Notes under the pieces: model-generated
The model's database searches: none
Told to the model about the DNA's origin: nothing
The model's input: only the letters and a program-made list of their open reading frames with translations
Position numbers and translations under genes: made by a program
Shown here: positions 22,323 through 32,330 of the stretch, in pieces
How positions within the stretch are numbered: position 1 is the first letter of the stretch
Layout of the letters: each line of letters begins with the position of its first letter
DNA from: Phymatolithon calcareum
Lineage: Eukaryota > Rhodophyta > Florideophyceae > Hapalidiales
Reading direction: 5' to 3'
Assembly (NCBI GenBank): GCA_977006965.1
Contig: OZ345352.1
Coordinates: forward strand, 2,790,001-2,854,000
Length of the DNA: 64,000 nt

Positions 22323-23695
22323 GTACATTATTGAGGAAATTCGCTGCATGGACCGAAAAAGGTGGCAAAATTCGCTAAATCGGAACCCTTTCAAAAACTA
22401 CTACTCGCTATGATTTCAGCTAGATAGCCGCTTATCATTACACGTAATTAAGAGGACTTATTGAGAAGGTACCATGTGTCCCAACTTGAGGAAAGTCGGC
22501 ACGTTTCTAATCGCATTATACTAGAATCGAGAGTTGTCAGTTATCTTATTCAGAATTGCATAATATCACGTCAATGGCTCGTGCCACTTCATTCTCTTCG
22601 GTAGGGGTCCATGTGGGCTTCTTCAGGGTTCTACTGAGTGTACCAATTGCCCATGCTCCTTGACTACTCAATGACTACCCATATCTGCAATCAGCTTCCT
22701 TATAATTACACTACTAATCCGCTACGCAAAGTACTCTGCACCTCGTCGCATTCGACTGCTAAGCTAACTCACAACGCTCTCGCCCGAACAGTCTGAACTC
22801 ATGGAGAAGATGGAGCTCGTGCTAAGGGTGGGTGATTGCCCTGGAGCAAACTTCGACGACGTTATCAACCTCGTAATCGCCCACAACACGTCTATTGGCA
22901 AGGCACATCGACGGGCAAGTTACTCACGCCTTGCTTCTACAAGAAGCACCAGGAAAATCCTCTGAGCGGAGAAGCCGCTTGTGGAGCCAGAGGTCATCGA
23001 AAGTGACATGCTGAGGTTTGTTGTTAGCGGCCAAGTGACACCATTCCCTGTGGTAGTTAACAGCGACTACCGCGCTACATGCTCTTGCCACTACTTTAAA
23101 GAGCACCAGCGGCCATGTGTCCACATCGTAGCTGCACTGTTGTACTGTTCTAGACGCTTGGCGCAGCATTGAGTCGCGATCGACCCGTGAAACAAGATCT
23201 GGTGTGGGACCCATGGCTATTGATAACGTGGGCCAAGCAACACGAGGGCATCATCATTCATGTTGCAGTCACTGGTTACCAGCTAGTACAGTATGATTTG
23301 GTTCCGTTTGACCTTGTCGCTAAGTTGGACCGCAAGCGCAACAGGCCCTACTTCCCGTCCGAAATGAGGCCCCGTCACGGCTCTTTGTGCGGAAACAACG
23401 GTTACTTCTCGCAGACATGCGCCAAGCAGAACATCCGCAATATTGTTGAGGCGAAGCGAAAACACATCGACAAAGCGGCTCATTCCATGATAATTTAGCT
23501 CACCGCCTGAGATGACGGAGATAGGAGCTGAAGCATAGAGAGTTGTGCATGAAATAAATATTATTTTTTTTGATAAGTTTATTTCTATGGAGTGCTCTGT
23601 GTATCATAACGAGTAGTAGTTATTGCAAGGGGTGCCGATTTAGCGAATTTTGCCACCTTTTTCGGTCCATGCAGCGAATTTCCTCGTACATTATT
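22323..23695 (+). mobile_element. MULE-type DNA transposon with long TIRs and 10-bp TSD
   Basis: GTACATTATT is found at 22323-22332 and 23686-23695. Inside it lie inverted repeats of about 80 bp starting GAGGAAATTCGCTGCATGGA; the first 51 bp are identical at both ends and similarity continues to about CTCGTTATGAT. Element proper is 22333-23685 (1353 bp). Long TIRs and a 9-11 bp duplication are the Mutator superfamily signature. The only coding sequence is a SWIM / zinc-knuckle region, so it depends on transposase made elsewhere. The identical TSD and near-identical TIRs suggest a young insertion. Confidence 0.9.
22981..23498 (+). pseudogene. SWIM finger plus zinc knuckle of a MULE transposase
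   Basis: Two overlapping frames. The first has TCSCHYFKEHQRPCVHIVAA, a CxC...CxH SWIM zinc finger, ending at 23172. The second continues with RHGSLCGNNGYFSQTC, a knuckle in which the expected His is Tyr. This order is normal for the C-terminus of Mutator-type transposases. The catalytic DDE domain is absent. A single frame change joins the pieces, so either it is decayed or the frame is resolved by splicing. Confidence 0.7.
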
Positions 23696-24472
23696 AGTAT
23701 GAGGTCCAATTTTATGAAGCACATTGATCATCATTATAGAAACAAACTTTTATGTCAACAATATCTCCCGAATCGGGGAAACCGGGGAAATACAGCAGCC
23801 TTTGGGCCTAAATAAAACAAATAAATGCCGGGTCAAATTACTGCCGTGCTCCGCCAGCGATCCCTGAAAAGAACAGAGAGCTTCGTTTGTTTAGCATATC
23901 ATTTGCAACCGATGACGGATTGTACAATAGTTATTGTAATTCCACGTACACGACTCAAAATAGAGTTGGTGCAAGCCATTGAAAAGGATGGCCTTGAGTG
24001 AAAGAGTGGGAGGGTGGAAAAGGATGAACTTACCTCTCAGAGCAGTGGCTGTAAGGAGAGTTTGGTTAAGTAGTGGGCCTGATGGGAACGCACCCTACAA
24101 GGACCGAGTAATCGAACCACTGTTGGCCTCTTTTGGATTACGTGTACATTGTAACGGAACCCACCCCGTACTTGCTTCCATTCCTGGGTATAGAAGTTAC
24201 ACTGATACCCCGTTTCGTGGCGATTACAAGGCCTGACGCTGCAGACCGCTCGATTATTCTGATCGTTCGGCAAAGCTACCTATTCTTGGCATGAGTCTTT
24301 TCATTAGCGTAAAGCATGGGCACAACATAAAAAGGCAATATCTCAATTTACGGTTATGCTCTGAGACAAAACGAACGCCAAGGAGCCAGACCTATTTATA
24401 GTGGCATGAAACGTTCAAAAGGCAGCAATATTTCATTTGCGGTAATGGAACCAAATTGAGAGACTGAATTAT

Positions 24473-26761
24473 TCAGATCAGTGGATTCTGATCAGGAGTC
24501 ATGTGCACGAAAGCCGGAGCAGTGCGCCGTGGACAACCAGGTCTGCGACGCCCTGAAATTCGACGGTCATCTGCAGCAACTGGAATACGCTTTCCTGTCG
24601 TGTGTAACGTAGCCCAAATAGAGTGCTTGCATGCGAAATATCGCATGAATTGTAAAACATTGCAATGATGCTTCACAAATCCCAGTTCGAGACGTGATCC
24701 ATCAAGATACAGCATTGCAGAATTCTTATCCTCTTCGGCTGAGTCTGCAGCCGTCACAATTAATTGAGCCCATTCTTTCGCACAATTAAAATACCCATTC
24801 GTATTCAAATCAATTGGTTTCAAAACGTGTACATGTTTTCTCCACTCAAAATTCGTCCCATGCTTCTGCAAACATATCTTTCATAGACGTTCCAAGATCT
24901 GGGTTCGTTATAAACCCGTAGTTGCTGTACTGCGAAAGGCATTCTGCCGCAGTCTCTTTGGAGTACAACGCCACTATCATACCATCCATTTCCTATAAAG
25001 ACTAGCTCCCTTCAAATGGTCATTACAGCTTGCATTTACAGCAAGCCCTTCCAGGTAGCATTACAGTCATTACAGGACCGTAGGTTTCGATGCGTACTTT
25101 CTTTGATCCAATTCTTTTTCTATAAAGGACGCCGCTTCGCGGCGCCCTCGGCGTTTTGCCAGGGAACAACCCGACCAAAACCAGTGCGCCTTCCTGTACG
25201 ATTAACAACCCCACAGTCTCCTTCGCAGTATGCTACTTTTCACGGCACTTGTCATAAGAGGATTTGTACGTTTCAAGACAGGTGCCAGCCGAAATTCCGT
25301 TCTCCCGAGCGCTCCATGGAGAGATAAAGTACCCTCCAGACTCATCCTCTGTGAAAAACTTCCCGGGATTTGCATCAAAGTTAGTCTGCAACTCGACAGT
25401 GCCAGAGAAAGCTCATCTGATTCGTCCACGAGCATGGTTTGTGAGTCCAATATTGCGCCTCAAATCCAAGCTTCCCAATGGAGGAGGACACGTACTGCTT
25501 CCAAACTTGAGTGATTGGTAACGGAAGAATGAGCGCATACCGTCTAAAAAGGACACCAATGTCATCCGGTATCCTCGGTGGATGGCTTTCAGCGTGTGGT
25601 TGTTGAAGCTTTCCAACCCGTTGTTATCCAACGGAACGAATCGACCCAAAGAAGCAGTTGACCAGCCATCTCGACTAGGAGCGAAGTATGGCGTTGAAAG
25701 ATTGTCCGCCATGTCATGAAGATAGTCCGCCAGCACTATTGCTGTGACCATGTCGGTGCCGTTACCAAAAAAATCTTCGTTTGTAATACGTTGGAGCCAT
25801 CTGAAAATCTCATTAATGTACGTTAGATGAGACTCGCGCTGCACAGTTAGCCACTTGTTCCGTTCCCTCGTTGTCAGGCCTTCGGGCACCCTGAAGTTCA
25901 ACTGCCCCTTGATATCTCTGTTGTTTTTGAGAGCATGCAAGAAACAATTGCCAACGGAATTGTTTCTTGCATCAGGAAACACGGATCGGAACGCGCTGTG
26001 AATTACTGGGCAGTTGTCTTTCATAGTGCAGTCAGAGTCACATTCAGTATCCAGATTTTCCGAACTGGTCCTAGTGCAGCGGAAAAAGCTTTCGAACGTA
26101 GCTGTGTCTTCCTTGTTTGATACGCAGAGTGCAAGTAGATTGAACTGATGACAAGCGTCCGTGACACCAAGTGCAATGACTAGGTAGTTGTTCAATAGAA
26201 CTTTGTGTTTGGAGTCGGTAACCAGCTGCATTTTTGCTGCGGTATTCTCAACTCCTGTGTATATTCGCAGCAATGCGTCCGTGGTGAGAAAAACTCGCAC
26301 TATGTCATCACGCGCACCGCCCGGAAGGGCGTCTCCGGCGGCATTCATGACGTAAAGTGATGAAGATTTTGGTCTGGGCTTCGCTGATTGTCGCATACGA
26401 AATCCCAGAGACCAGCAATAGTGCACTCGAAGTATTGCTTTGCGGCAACTGATCGATTTCGCTGGAGGAACCCTCTAATTTGACTCTTTTTGATACCGTC
26501 CACATCAGAGCTCTGTGATCCTCTCTTCCAAAGCTCGTCAATCAGTACCTTGTGCAGCTCACTTAGCTTGATTCGCAAATTATATCTCATTGCGTCAAGG
26601 AGAATGTCCTTGTGTGCCGTGAGAAGACCTCGCGATATATGTTCGGCACCGGAGTGATGATGTTCGACCCCTTGTTGCTTCTCGATTGTGAATAAACCGG
26701 TTTTACAGTCGCGAGACGACGCAAGCGAAAATGACACTCGAAGCGAAAATGCATACTGCAC
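24473..26761 (-). pseudogene. Mutator-like (MULE) transposase, decayed
   Basis: Minus-strand pieces in order: 26761-26345 with CKTGLF...GVEHHHSG, the end of a FLYWCH-like finger; 26426-25413 with the catalytic region (QLVTDSKHKVLLNNYLVIAL, HQFNLLALCVSNKEDTATF, AFRSVFPDARNN...CFLHALKN, NNGLESFNN); and 24871-24473 with a degenerate SWIM (HCNVLQFMRYFACKHS, first Cys pair broken) and the basic tail SGRRRPGCPRR. The long middle frame of 337 codons is intact, but frame changes lie at both joins and around 25.0-25.4 kb. DDE residues appear present in VTD, MKD and LES. Probably the coding part of the large element bounded by the inverted arrays. Confidence 0.75.
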
Positions 26762-27284
26762 TTGTAGTACATCTTATGTCCTTTCTACTGGTCTTTGAAG
26801 AACTTGTACGTGTCTTGCCCATACTCTTCGACGGCATCATCTTGATCCTCGCCCAGGATGTCAGGGACAACAACAATCCAATTCGTTACGACACGGGTTT
26901 GACGATGGTTGATCGCCGATAAATCGATAGTCGTCATGTGTGTAAAGTTTCGTAACAAAATGAGAAGGTCCTTGTGGGCAATTGTAAACAATCAATAGTG
27001 AGAGATAACTGAATTGGCGATTGAAGTGATTGAAAACTTGAACTGATCAGTTTACTATTCGCCATCTTATAGCAACTTTATTTTCCTGGAGCACTAGTTC
27101 TCCTTCGGAATTTGCTGCTCCATATTACTCTTAATAGACCGTTCAGAGCCAATAATTATGCTTGCCGCTTTGCGGCAGTGTTTCCATTGACTCTAAAATA
27201 CTACTGCAAAGGTAAACATTCTTTTTGGAAAGGTTTCTTTATGTTATGGGCCACTTTGACTTTGTCGTAATTAGACCGTTAGAA

Positions 27285-28015
27285 ATCTAAACATTACCAC
27301 CCGATGAGCATCAAAAAAAACTATGAAAACTTTATGCACAGCACCTGGAGCTTGCGAAAGTGGACTCGGCAAGGTGTATTTCTCAGTGCCAAATGCTTAC
27401 CAGAGGAATAGTCTTTTCAATAACTATATCTCGAAAATTGTTCATTTCTCGCTTCTTCTGTAATTTTTAGTCACACAGTCGAACCGTTTGGAAGATTAGT
27501 AACACTGAGATGCCATGCTTATAAAATAGTGGCATCAACGCGCTGCTTTTCAGATTAGTGATACTGACGTGCCATTTATAAGAATAGTGACACTGAAATG
27601 CCTTTTTCGCAATTAGTGACAAAGACACGAGAATTAGTGACACTGAAAATATCCGTCCATTTTCATATTATCCCACACCTGCTGTACAACGGTAAACATT
27701 AACACCCGATGAGTATCATATAGATTCTAAAAACCTGGTGCAAAACATCTGGAGCTTGCAAAACGTGGACTCGGCAAGGAGTATTACTCCTTGCCAAACT
27801 ATTTACGGAAAGTTGTACATTTCAAGCTTCTTCTGTAATATTTAGTGACATGGTCGGTCCGTTTGGAATATTAGTGACAATGAGATGTCTTTCATGGAAA
27901 ATAGTGACACCAAGGCACTGTTTTTCAGATTAGTGACACTGACGTGTCATTTTGCAAAATAGTGGCACTGAAATATCTTTTTCGCGATTAGTGACACTGG
28001 AAATATGCGTCCATT
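27285..28015. repeat. Right array of ATTAGTGACAC motifs, duplicated end
   Basis: Two consecutive units (about 27285-27660 and 27690-28015) share CACCCGATGAG.ATCA, CTGGAGCTTGC, GTGGACTCGGCAAGG and then 5-6 ATTAGTGACACTGA-type motifs spaced about 30 bp. Each ends GAAATATGCGTCCATT or similar, the inverse of the left array start near 20.1 kb. The right terminus is therefore tandemly duplicated. Confidence 0.65.
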
Positions 28016-28217
28016 AGGACAAATGAAGATATTGGAAGGATGGTTACCAACCAGGTCAGAGATATCTCTGTACGAGATATCAAGCTCAAATTTTATTACG
28101 GAGATACGAGACGTAGAATTCATTGAAGTTGCAGAAGAAACTTATGCCATCAAGTCCCGATTTACTGATTTCCGATGTCGGAAGTCAGCACCTGTTTCCT
28201 ATGCCGCTGCCAAATAA

Positions 28218-28739
28218 GTGGCATTGAAACACGCGGCTCTTGTTGTCGTGGAGGCTGTTCGTAGTTTTAGCGAGAGCGGCGATGCATCAATGACAGCACC
28301 CAAGCGGGTTGAGGAAGATATTCGAGCACGTGCGGACCGTCTTGCAGAATCTAAGTTGAAAGGTGATCGACATCTAGCATTGATGCTTTACGAAATTGCG
28401 GTGACTGCGTCTTGGGACAGTAAGGCGCTGGAAAAGGCAATCGGTATTCTACTTGGAGGGAATCAAATCAGAAATGCAGCGCAGCGCGCTGTGAAGCCAA
28501 TTGGGAATTTCTACTTAAATCGAAATTCTCTCCATGAGGAAGCAGTTAAAGAATGAAGTATGGGTCGCTCTAATCGAATCACAAATCCGACGTGTGCTCA
28601 GTGAATCAAAGAATGAGCCATCAGTTGGTGTGGCATTCGCAAAGATCTGTCGCTGGAGTTCTTCATTTCTAAATGTAGACACAAGAAAAATGTCCATCGA
28701 TACTCATTCACGCTCCATTGCGGGCACATCGCACATGCT
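28218..28739 (+). pseudogene. Sel1-repeat protein, 5' part (split by LINE-A)
   Basis: First part of the gene completed at 34981-35901. Coding-like sequence from about the ATG at 28290 (TAPKRVEEDIRARADRLAE) is helix-rich. A frame change near 28530-28556 is needed to reach LKNEVWVALIESQIRRVLSE. The frame is cut at SHM-L by the LINE insertion. Sel1 proteins are solenoids of about 36-residue helical pairs used as adaptor scaffolds. This part has no clear Sel1 repeat and would be the N-terminal region. Confidence 0.6.
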
Positions 28740-29387
28740 AGAGAACTAGCCAGCAAGAGAATTCCGCGAGTGAACACAGTGACCGAACCGATCGGGGCCG
28801 GAACAAAGTGTAGGTCGAGCGAGCACTTCCTCTCGCGCCAAACCCCACTCGCGGGGCTACGCGCCTTGGGAGGGCAGGATCATGGAGTCAAACCACGATC
28901 CCAACGAAGGAGAACGCGACATGGCAACCAAATTTCCGTGGAAAACTTTGAGAAGCCGTCCCGGAAGTCACCCGCAACCGTCGGCGGGGTCGGAATATCA
29001 AAAAATGGAAATTTCTATGAAACAGAACAGTATGGCACACTGGTCCACTGGGGCAATCACGCGAGCCAAGGCGCGCGCCAAGCCTGGGACTGGATAGAAA
29101 ACAGATATCGAGGAGCCCATACAGGATGGAAACAGCTTCATCAAACCGATAAAAACGTCAAGAAAAGCGAGTACGGTAGGAGAAAACCCAACAGGACAGC
29201 TTTTCGTGAAACATCGCAATGTCGTGGAGTGTGTCGATTGCAGCAAGAAGGGAACGCTCAAACTCACGGGAGGAAGCGCTCGAGCACCACTGGTACTCCA
29301 ATGCAAAGAGTGCACCTTCGTCAAAGAAGGGTCTTGTGCCAAAGAGTTCATAAAACAAGGCACACCGAAAAGTCCAAGGCAGACAGT

Positions 29388-30246
29388 CACGCATTGGAAG
29401 AAATATACTGATACTGCAGTATACTGCAATATACTGCTATTGATAGCGTATTGAGCGCATGGCATGTATTGCAGTACGTATTGGAGTATGGAATTTCTCG
29501 CCCACGGGCCGGTTCGATACGTTTTGGCATATATTCTCTTTGCTGACGTACTGCTTTCGGTCAATTGTGACACCCCCTTCCATTCCGGGAGTACGACTGT
29601 ATGGTTGTACGTTGAAGGATAAATATATCAAACTTCATTCGCCGCATTCGCCGTCTTCTCTTTTTGAGGCTGCTGTTGTCAAAATTCAGCGGAATGAAAC
29701 GGACTTAATGACGGATGACGAAAAACAAGCATGTGCTCATCTGAAGAGGAGGCCGGAGGAGAACGATGCTGGAAATATGTCTGAAGAAGAGGACAACGAC
29801 GACACGCTTTCAATGGCTGAGATTTTCAAGAAACGAAAGCGGTACCGTCGCGAACGTAGTCCGTCGTACATGGACTTACAATTCATACTCGGTTCTTCCG
29901 CTGAAATCGAGCGTTTGCTTTCTTTGGCCGGAAAATTTCTGGATGACAACCGGCAACGAATCACGCCTCTCATTTTCGAATCCCGCTTGTTTCTGAAGGT
30001 CAACAGAAGCTACTGGGATTTTCAGAGCGTTGTCACTGCTATGTCTAACGTACGCAGCGCTCGTGTTGGTCAAAAAGTTGGGGAAGATTATGAACAGCAA
30101 GATTTGATAGATACGTGACGAATCGAGACGTATTGACAGTATACTGCAATATATTGACGTACTGGCACATAAACAGATACTGCAATAGGTATTGCGATGT
30201 ATAGTCCTTGCCCAATACCGTACCAGTATATTTCTCGCAACGCCTG
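29388..30246 (+). mobile_element. hAT element with 8-bp TSD inside LINE-A ORF1 (hAT-2)
   Basis: CAGACAGT occurs at 29380-29387 and 30247-30254. The left end CACGCATTGGAAGAAATATA and the right end read inward (CAGGCGTTGCGAGAAATATA) form imperfect terminal repeats of about 27 bp. Removing the 859-bp element restores the ORF1 frame. Subterminal regions are rich in TACTGCAATA motifs. Only the end of the transposase gene remains. Confidence 0.9.
29700..30118 (+). pseudogene. hAT transposase C-terminal (dimerisation) fragment
   Basis: Contains QFILGSSAEIERLLSLAG ... RITPLIFESRLFLKVNRSYWD, the hAT C-terminal dimerisation motif, related to hAT-1 at 19.1 kb (FILGSVAEVERLWSIAN). Upstream is an acidic and basic linker only. 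The catalytic domain is missing, so the element is non-autonomous. The open frame extends upstream to 29459 without recognisable content. Confidence 0.75.
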
Positions 30247-30684
30247 CAGACAGTCCTTGCAGAACCGAAGGTGTTCATTTCAAAGCAAGCCGAGAGACGC
30301 ATCGACGAAGAAGACAATCCAACTACCGCAGGTAGCAGCAAGTGCAACACGCCAGGCGAGAGAACTTGGCCAACAGCCGATGTCCTGAAGGAGCTTAAAG
30401 CACAGATGGCGGTACTGGAATCGAGATTGGCAACCTCGGAATCCAAGTTAGCAGATACCGAGGGAAAGGTAAAAACCCTTGAAGCAAAAGTGAGGACTCT
30501 ATCTGAAGAGAACAGAAGGCTCCGACGCGGTGCTCCAGGAGCACTAGAGGAATCATCTGTACAACCAGATTCCAGAAGGGAGCCGACGATCCCCGAGGAA
30601 GACTCCAATGGCTTCGTTAAGAACACAGAAATTCCCCCAGTTAAGTCTTACAAGTAGGCCATAACGGGAAATACAAGCGACTAG

Positions 30685-31576
30685 ATGGCTTCTAACGCAA
30701 GAGGAGAAAAATTGCAGAAGACGGGAAACGAAAGACGTACAAGCAGCCGTCCAACGCAACCGATCGAAGTGCCGGATAGAGAACGCTTGGAAACATTTTT
30801 AAACAAAATGGGAAATCGCATGCCAAGAAAGGGACCGAAACCTGGATTGGTCTCACTGTACATCAAAAGAATTCCGAAAGCCCCACGCGAGCAAATTGAA
30901 GAAGCTGTGAAAAAGATGCTGAAGACGAAAAGGGTTTACCACATATCGTTCATTGCTTCGTCGATAATGGAAGTACTCATAGAAACGAAAGAATGGGACG
31001 TCATTGTTAACCTAATGCGTTTGGCGGGCATGGTCTGCATGTATAGGTACAATGTGTTTGAAAACCCCAAGAAAAGAAGCCAACATGGTGAATCGGTGCG
31101 CTCACTACGGGAACATGCGACGAGGACAAGGGCACGCTAGATACTGCGCGTCCACGGCGTCAAATGAGGCCGCAAAAGAGTGGTACAAAGGCCTGGAGAG
31201 AGCAGCCGACCGGAGACTCAGATCCATGGAAATTGATGAGATACGTAAGCTGGAACAATTCCCACGACGACACCTCATAAACCCTAATTTACGACAAATA
31301 ATGAGGAAGGAGGGCGAGCCAACAGGCCAGGAAGATGAAGAAACTGAGGGACAACAGTCCATCGATGACTATCAGGCAACTAAGCATGATGAACCAGCTA
31401 ATACAATAATCGAGGCAGATGTGGAAGACGGGACTTCTCAGCATGTCGACCCAAATACACCAGTCAACGAATCGAGAGGCCAGCCCTCAAATCTCACCCG
31501 AGTCCCAGAGAAGCAAGGAACCAATAATAATCCCACCGCAAATTCGGTGCAAAGCGCAACCAAAAATTATATTTAA
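30685..31576 (+). pseudogene. LINE-A second small ORF with broken zinc knuckle
   Basis: The first frame (30685-31140) encodes a basic protein with RLETFLNKMGNRMPRKGPKP and a compact alpha/beta stretch (YHISFIASSIMEVLIET) resembling an RNA-binding fold. A frame change near 31060-31130 leads to the second frame (to 31576) with NRCAHYGNMRRGQGHARYC, which looks like a CCHC knuckle that lost its second Cys. Position between ORF1 and the endonuclease suggests a gag-like role. Confidence 0.55.
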
Positions 31577-31589
31577 CAGATATTGGAGA

Positions 31590-32330
31590 ATGGCAACGAT
31601 GAACGTCGGGGGATCACCAGAAACCCCGGAGTACCTACATAAGATGGTACAAAATGACAAGGTCGACATCATCGGTCTCAAGGAGACGCATCTGAGATCC
31701 GACACCCGCATTCGGACCGATATGTTCTCAATAAACGCCCCAAGGCCCGAACTGATAACGTCGGATGGGCCTCGTAACCAAGATCGCGGGTCAAGAAGGC
31801 GAGGTACAGCGAGAAACTTTGGCGGAGTATCACTGGTGTTGCGCAGTGGATGTGGAGTGAAACTAATCTTCAAGTATGCAAAGGTACACTTCCAAATCAT
31901 TATCGCCCAACTAAGCAGCCTAAAAGTTGGGGTGGTGTACATGTCACCAAGGTCCACTCATCAGGAAAACGACAAATGCCTCCAACTAATCAACAGGCAC
32001 GCAAGGGGCCAAGCCATCATCTGTGGTGATTGGAACGCAAAACACAAGCTGTGGGACAGACAGTCAAACAGAAGGGCCAACCAACTCATCCAGTGGGCAG
32101 AAAGAAAAGGATGGGACATATGAGCAAGCAAAGGACCGACATTCCAGACGTAGAAGAACGGGAGCAATATCGACTTCTTCGTCACAAAAGGAATAGCAAT
32201 ATCCGCGCCGAACTCTCCAGAGGACATGTGGACGGGGGCTACACAGCACAGGCCTGTATGCTCGCGCCTTAGAAGCCGGCAAGATCGTGACCGGAACCAG
32301 TATAAGCGACCAATCAGTGTAAGAGACCGA
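31590..32330 (+). pseudogene. LINE-A AP-type endonuclease
   Basis: Motifs in order: VDIIGLKETHLR (catalytic Glu), VYMSPR, IICGDWNAKHKLWD (Asp/Asn), SNIDFFVTKG and TQHRPV (His). These are the conserved blocks of the AP endonuclease domain that nicks target DNA in non-LTR elements. Two in-frame stops, after GWDI at 32121 and after FQT near 32150, interrupt it. The start is near MATMNVGG. The domain is continuous with the RT-bearing frame beginning at 32226. Confidence 0.8.

Larger units (their letters stand above)
28921..30657 (+). pseudogene. LINE-A ORF1 (coiled coil), interrupted by hAT
   Basis: An N-terminal segment from the ATG at 28921 matches the 48.1 kb fragment and hits a TAG near 29094. 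The second segment has a Cys-rich part (VVECVDCSKKGTLKLTGG ... LQCKECTFVKEG) up to the hAT insertion. It resumes in frame after it, and about residues 60-110 of the last segment form a coiled coil (LKAQMAVLESRLATSESKLA), ending at 30657. The Cys pairs (CxxC...CxxC) suggest a zinc-binding element. Such ORF1 proteins bind the element RNA. Confidence 0.6.

Noticed and set aside
27470-28015. CRISPR array
   Set aside because: Motifs are about 10-14 bp, degenerate, spaced unevenly and part of transposon-like termini in a eukaryotic context.
20099-28015. TSD for the large array-bounded element
   Set aside because: No matching 8-11 bp flanks were found for either right terminus.
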